22,921 nucleotides of DNA from the NCBI GenBank assembly GCA_023460155.1, contig JAEWRF010000223.1:1-22921 (forward strand), in the 5' to 3' direction. Positions 20,951 to 22,921 of this stretch are shown here, piece after piece (positions within the stretch are counted from its first letter, which is position 1; the number at the start of each line of letters is the position of its first letter). The notes beneath the pieces are model-generated. The model was not told where the DNA came from. It was given only the letters and a program-made list of their open reading frames with translations, and did not search any database. The position numbers and the translations under genes were made by a program. Source of the DNA: Bacillota bacterium (GTDB lineage Bacteria > Bacillota > Clostridia > Oscillospirales > Acutalibacteraceae).

Positions 20951-22144
20951 GGCGGCGACACTGAGAAGCACTGTGACGCAGGTCCAAGCCCGGATTTTCT
21001 GCCCCCTGGTCGCCGCGTATTCCCCCATGACCTCCGGGCTGGAGGTCAGCAGCGTGAGGAAAAGAAGGATCGGTGCCATGAGGATTCCCCCCGCCACCTG
21101 CGCCAGCACGGCGATTCGGTTGAGCGGCAGACCGGGCCTCAGAACGACGGCCGCCGCCGCGCAGACGCTCAGGGCATAGACGCCGTAAAACCCGGGGGCC
21201 TTGCGCACCGGGTCATTCAGGCTGCCCGGCCATCCGAACGCATCCGCGACACTCCAGGATGAGGAAAGCGAAACCGTAATTGCCGCGAGCAGACCGGAAT
21301 CAAACAGACCCAGCGCGAACAAAAACCCCGCCGTTCCGCCGAATTTCTGCGTAAGCACGCGTACAAGCTCCACCGGCCCGGCGCTCTCCAGATTCGGAAT
21401 CTGCCCGCCGACGGAAGCGCCGATCCAGATCAGCGCCGCCGCGACCGCGACCTGACAGACGCAGCCGACGATGGTATCCAGCCTTCCGTTCCGGATGTAC
21501 TGCGCTTTCAGGCCTTTATCCGCATAAGCGGAATTTTGGTAAAAGATCATCCACGGCGCAACCGCGTTTCCGATCAGCGCGGCCGTGTACCACCAGAAAG
21601 GCTCGCCCGTGCACCGCGAAAAGCACTCACCCGCTCCCGCCTCCGGGCGCACGAAGAACGCGAAGCCGAGAAACAGGAGGTTGAACAGCCCGATCAGCAG
21701 ACCGAAGCGTTCCTTTGCCTTATACCCGCTCAGCATTGCGATGGAAAGCACCAGTCCCACGCTAACCAGCACCGCCGGGAGCCTGGAAAGGCCGATCAGT
21801 TCCAGCCCGGCGGACATCCCGATGAACTCCGTTACCAGAATGACCAGATTTTCAAGAAACAGTGCGGCAACCTGCAGAGCCATCCAACCGAAGCCGTACC
21901 GCTTCCGCAGCAGGCGCGTATAGCCCGAGCCGGCCACAACCCCCAGCCGCATGGCCATTTCCTGCACCGTGTATGTAATCAGCACAAGGCAGAACGTCAT
22001 CGGAACAAAGACGGCCCATCCGAACTGCGCCCCCGTCACCGTGTAGGAAATGATTCCTCCCGCATCGTTGTCCGCCATGGCGGCCAACATGCCGGGGCCC
22101 AGGAACAGTAAGAAAAAAAACGGCCCCCGTTTCCGTTTCCGCAT
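20924..22144 (-). CDS. NRAMP-related divalent metal transporter with atypical metal-site motifs
   Basis: This is a 406-residue polytopic protein of the NRAMP (SLC11) fold with about 11 membrane segments. The first helix reads LGPGMLAAMADNDAGGIISY. Aligned on the following TGAQFG, the canonical DPGN becomes D27-A-G-G. In helix 6, IGNAVAPWMIFYQ replaces the canonical A..MPH motif, so the metal-binding Met and His become Ala and Trp. Only the aspartate is kept. NRAMP-related Mg2+ transporters are known that also lack the Met, so the substrate may not be Mn or Fe. GGGGGTG lies about 6 bases before ATG 22144 and can pair with a C run upstream. It is flanked by cysS and ybaK on the same strand, with no metal-regulator gene nearby. 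Confidence 0.87.
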   Translation of the reverse strand: MRKRKRGPFFFLLFLGPGMLAAMADNDAGGIISYTVTGAQFGWAVFVPMTFCLVLITYTVQEMAMRLGVVAGSGYTRLLRKRYGFGWMALQVAALFLENLVILVTEFIGMSAGLELIGLSRLPAVLVSVGLVLSIAMLSGYKAKERFGLLIGLFNLLFLGFAFFVRPEAGAGECFSRCTGEPFWWYTAALIGNAVAPWMIFYQNSAYADKGLKAQYIRNGRLDTIVGCVCQVAVAAALIWIGASVGGQIPNLESAGPVELVRVLTQKFGGTAGFLFALGLFDSGLLAAITVSLSSSWSVADAFGWPGSLNDPVRKAPGFYGVYALSVCAAAAVVLRPGLPLNRIAVLAQVAGGILMAPILLFLTLLTSSPEVMGEYAATRGQKIRAWTCVTVLLSVAAFTICGALL

Positions 22145-22150
22145 GAAAAC

Positions 22151-22181
22151 ACCCCCAAAGGCAGTCTATGCCCCGGGGGGT
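22151..22181 (-). promoter_or_regulatory. Hairpin that can hide the transporter ribosome-binding site
   Basis: On the minus strand ACCCCC (22181-22176) can pair with GGGGGT (22156-22151), the Shine-Dalgarno region of the NRAMP-like gene. An inner stem GGCA/TGCC lies at 22172-22160. Pairing would mask the ribosome site. A regulatory role is inferred only. Confidence 0.45.
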
Positions 22182-22188
22182 TAATGTG

Positions 22189-22220
22189 TCAGCCTTTTCT
22201 TTGCGGGAAGAAAAGGCTGA
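22189..22220. repeat. Perfect 13-bp inverted repeat between cysS and the transporter gene
   Basis: TCAGCCTTTTCTT (22189-22201) and its complement (22208-22220) surround TGCGGG. No T run follows on either strand, so it is not a standard terminator. It may be an operator, an mRNA-stability hairpin, or a terminator working with poor T content. Confidence 0.6.
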
Positions 22221-22255
22221 ACGAAAAGAAACGTTATTCTTGATTAAGGACTAAA

Positions 22256-22278
22256 GGAAAATCACTCCGTGATTTTCC
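22256..22278 (-). terminator. Hairpin overlapping the cysS stop codon, possible terminator
   Basis: GGAAAATCAC and GTGATTTTCC form a perfect 10-bp stem with a three-base loop. On the minus strand it is followed by TTTAGTCC, a weak T tract. The stop codon of cysS lies within the second arm. Confidence 0.5.
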
Positions 22279-22921
22279 ACTTGATTCCGTTGGGGGTATC
22301 CTCCAGCACGACATGCCGCGCTTTGAGCTCGTCGCGGATTCGGTCGGCTTCCGCCCAGTTCTTCGCTTTGCGGGCCTCATTGCGCTCCGAAATCAGTTTT
22401 TCAATTTCCTCGTCGGCAGCGTCCTCTTTCTTTGCATAGAGCAGGCCGAGCACGTCCGCAAGTTCGTTGAACAGCCCGAGTGCAAAGGAGCACAGTTCCT
22501 TCGACGGAGCGGTCGCGGCGTTCAGGCTCGTATTAATTTCCTTGGCGAGGTCGAACAGGGCCGCGGTCGCGTCGGCGGTGTTCAGGTCGTCCTCCATTGC
22601 CTCAATGAACTGATCCCGGAAGGTTTCCAGCTTTCTGCGGACTTCCTGCTCGCCTTCCTTTTTGCCCTGCGGAGCGTGCTCCATCAGGAACGCCAGATTA
22701 TCGCGGCAGTTGTAAAGGCGCTCAAGCGACGCCTTGCACTGGTCGATCACGTCGACGCTGTAGTTGATCGGCGTGCGATAATGCGCGGAAACCATCAGGA
22801 ATCGGATCGGTTCATAGCCGTACTTTTCCGCCACGTCGCGCACCGTGAAGAAATTGTTCAGCGATTTTGACATTTTCCTGTTGTCCACATTGATATAGCC
22901 GTTGTGCATCCAGTAGTGCGC
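22262..22921 (-). CDS. cysS: Cysteinyl-tRNA synthetase, C-terminal part (cut by window edge)
   Basis: The frame is open to the right edge and gives the last 219 residues of CysRS, which charges tRNA-Cys with cysteine. The visible part begins AHYWMHNGYINVDNRKMSKS, including the class I KMSKS loop that binds ATP and the tRNA end. It continues through FFTVRDVAEKYGYEPIRF into the helical DALR-type anticodon-binding region, and ends with the family's tail ARKAKNWAEADRIRDELKA and GIKWKITE. The HIGH motif and zinc ligands lie outside the window. Normal family length is about 460-470 residues, so nothing indicates truncation other than the window edge. Confidence 0.96.
   Translation of the reverse strand, partial: AHYWMHNGYINVDNRKMSKSLNNFFTVRDVAEKYGYEPIRFLMVSAHYRTPINYSVDVIDQCKASLERLYNCRDNLAFLMEHAPQGKKEGEQEVRRKLETFRDQFIEAMEDDLNTADATAALFDLAKEINTSLNAATAPSKELCSFALGLFNELADVLGLLYAKKEDAADEEIEKLISERNEARKAKNWAEADRIRDELKARHVVLEDTPNGIKWKITE

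Noticed and set aside
20629..20961. 110-residue leftward ORF upstream of ybaK
   Set aside because: It begins inside the transporter gene, crosses the proposed promoter and hairpins, and has no ribosome site or domain.
1..22921. Defence system, biosynthetic gene cluster, prophage, transposon or CRISPR array
   Set aside because: No integrase, transposase, phage structural, restriction, toxin or Cas-type protein and no spaced repeat array were found. The phzF-like gene alone does not indicate phenazine synthesis.

Overview
The window looks like a chromosomal core-metabolism segment from a moderately GC-rich member of the class Clostridia (Firmicutes). The signs are two T-box leaders, purine-rich Shine-Dalgarno sites (GGAGG type), a SpoVB/MviN-like flippase, a Thermotoga-type DAHP synthase with an N-terminal regulatory domain, and strong TTGACA/TATAAT promoters. 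I cannot name the genus. I saw no prophage, insertion sequence, CRISPR array, rRNA or tRNA gene.

Left part (1-7715): the 5' part of a PAS-domain sensor gene points left. A six-gene aromatic amino acid operon points right: aroF-tyrA-aroB-aroA-aroC-pheA. It encodes shikimate-pathway steps 1, 2, 6 and 7 plus both the Tyr and Phe branches. Steps 3-5 (aroD, aroE, aroK) are absent here. A consensus promoter, a 44-codon leader peptide with Tyr codons TAC..TAT-TAT-TAT, and an intrinsic terminator stand before aroF, which suggests ribosome-mediated attenuation by tyrosine. A strong terminator ends the operon.

Middle part (7727-12172): three leftward membrane-protein genes (a MOP flippase, a CmpB-type membrane protein and a DUF1648 protein) lie divergently from prmA and a GNAT acetyltransferase gene. 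A symmetrical bidirectional terminator closes this block.

Branched-chain part (12191-20126): the leftward genes ilvB, ilvN, ilvA, ridA and phzF-like cover acetolactate synthase, threonine deaminase and the enamine-detoxifying RidA. A T-box leader with an apparent Ile specifier (ATC) precedes ilvB. A second T-box, divergent from the first and with ATC at the same place, precedes a CstA-family permease gene. The CstA/BtsT family includes pyruvate transporters and acetolactate synthase consumes pyruvate, so a shared isoleucine-starvation response is a reasonable hypothesis.

Right part (20132-22921): ybaK (aminoacyl-tRNA deacylase), an NRAMP-related transporter with altered metal-site motifs, and the 3' part of cysS, all leftward.

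The main unexplained structure is in the spacers ilvB-ilvN, ilvN-ilvA and upstream of ybaK. These are dense in perfect short hairpins with three-base loops, share a roughly 53-base bipartite repeat, and in one place carry a four-tract G-quadruplex motif. The ybaK and ilvA leaders also share several sequence blocks in the same order.
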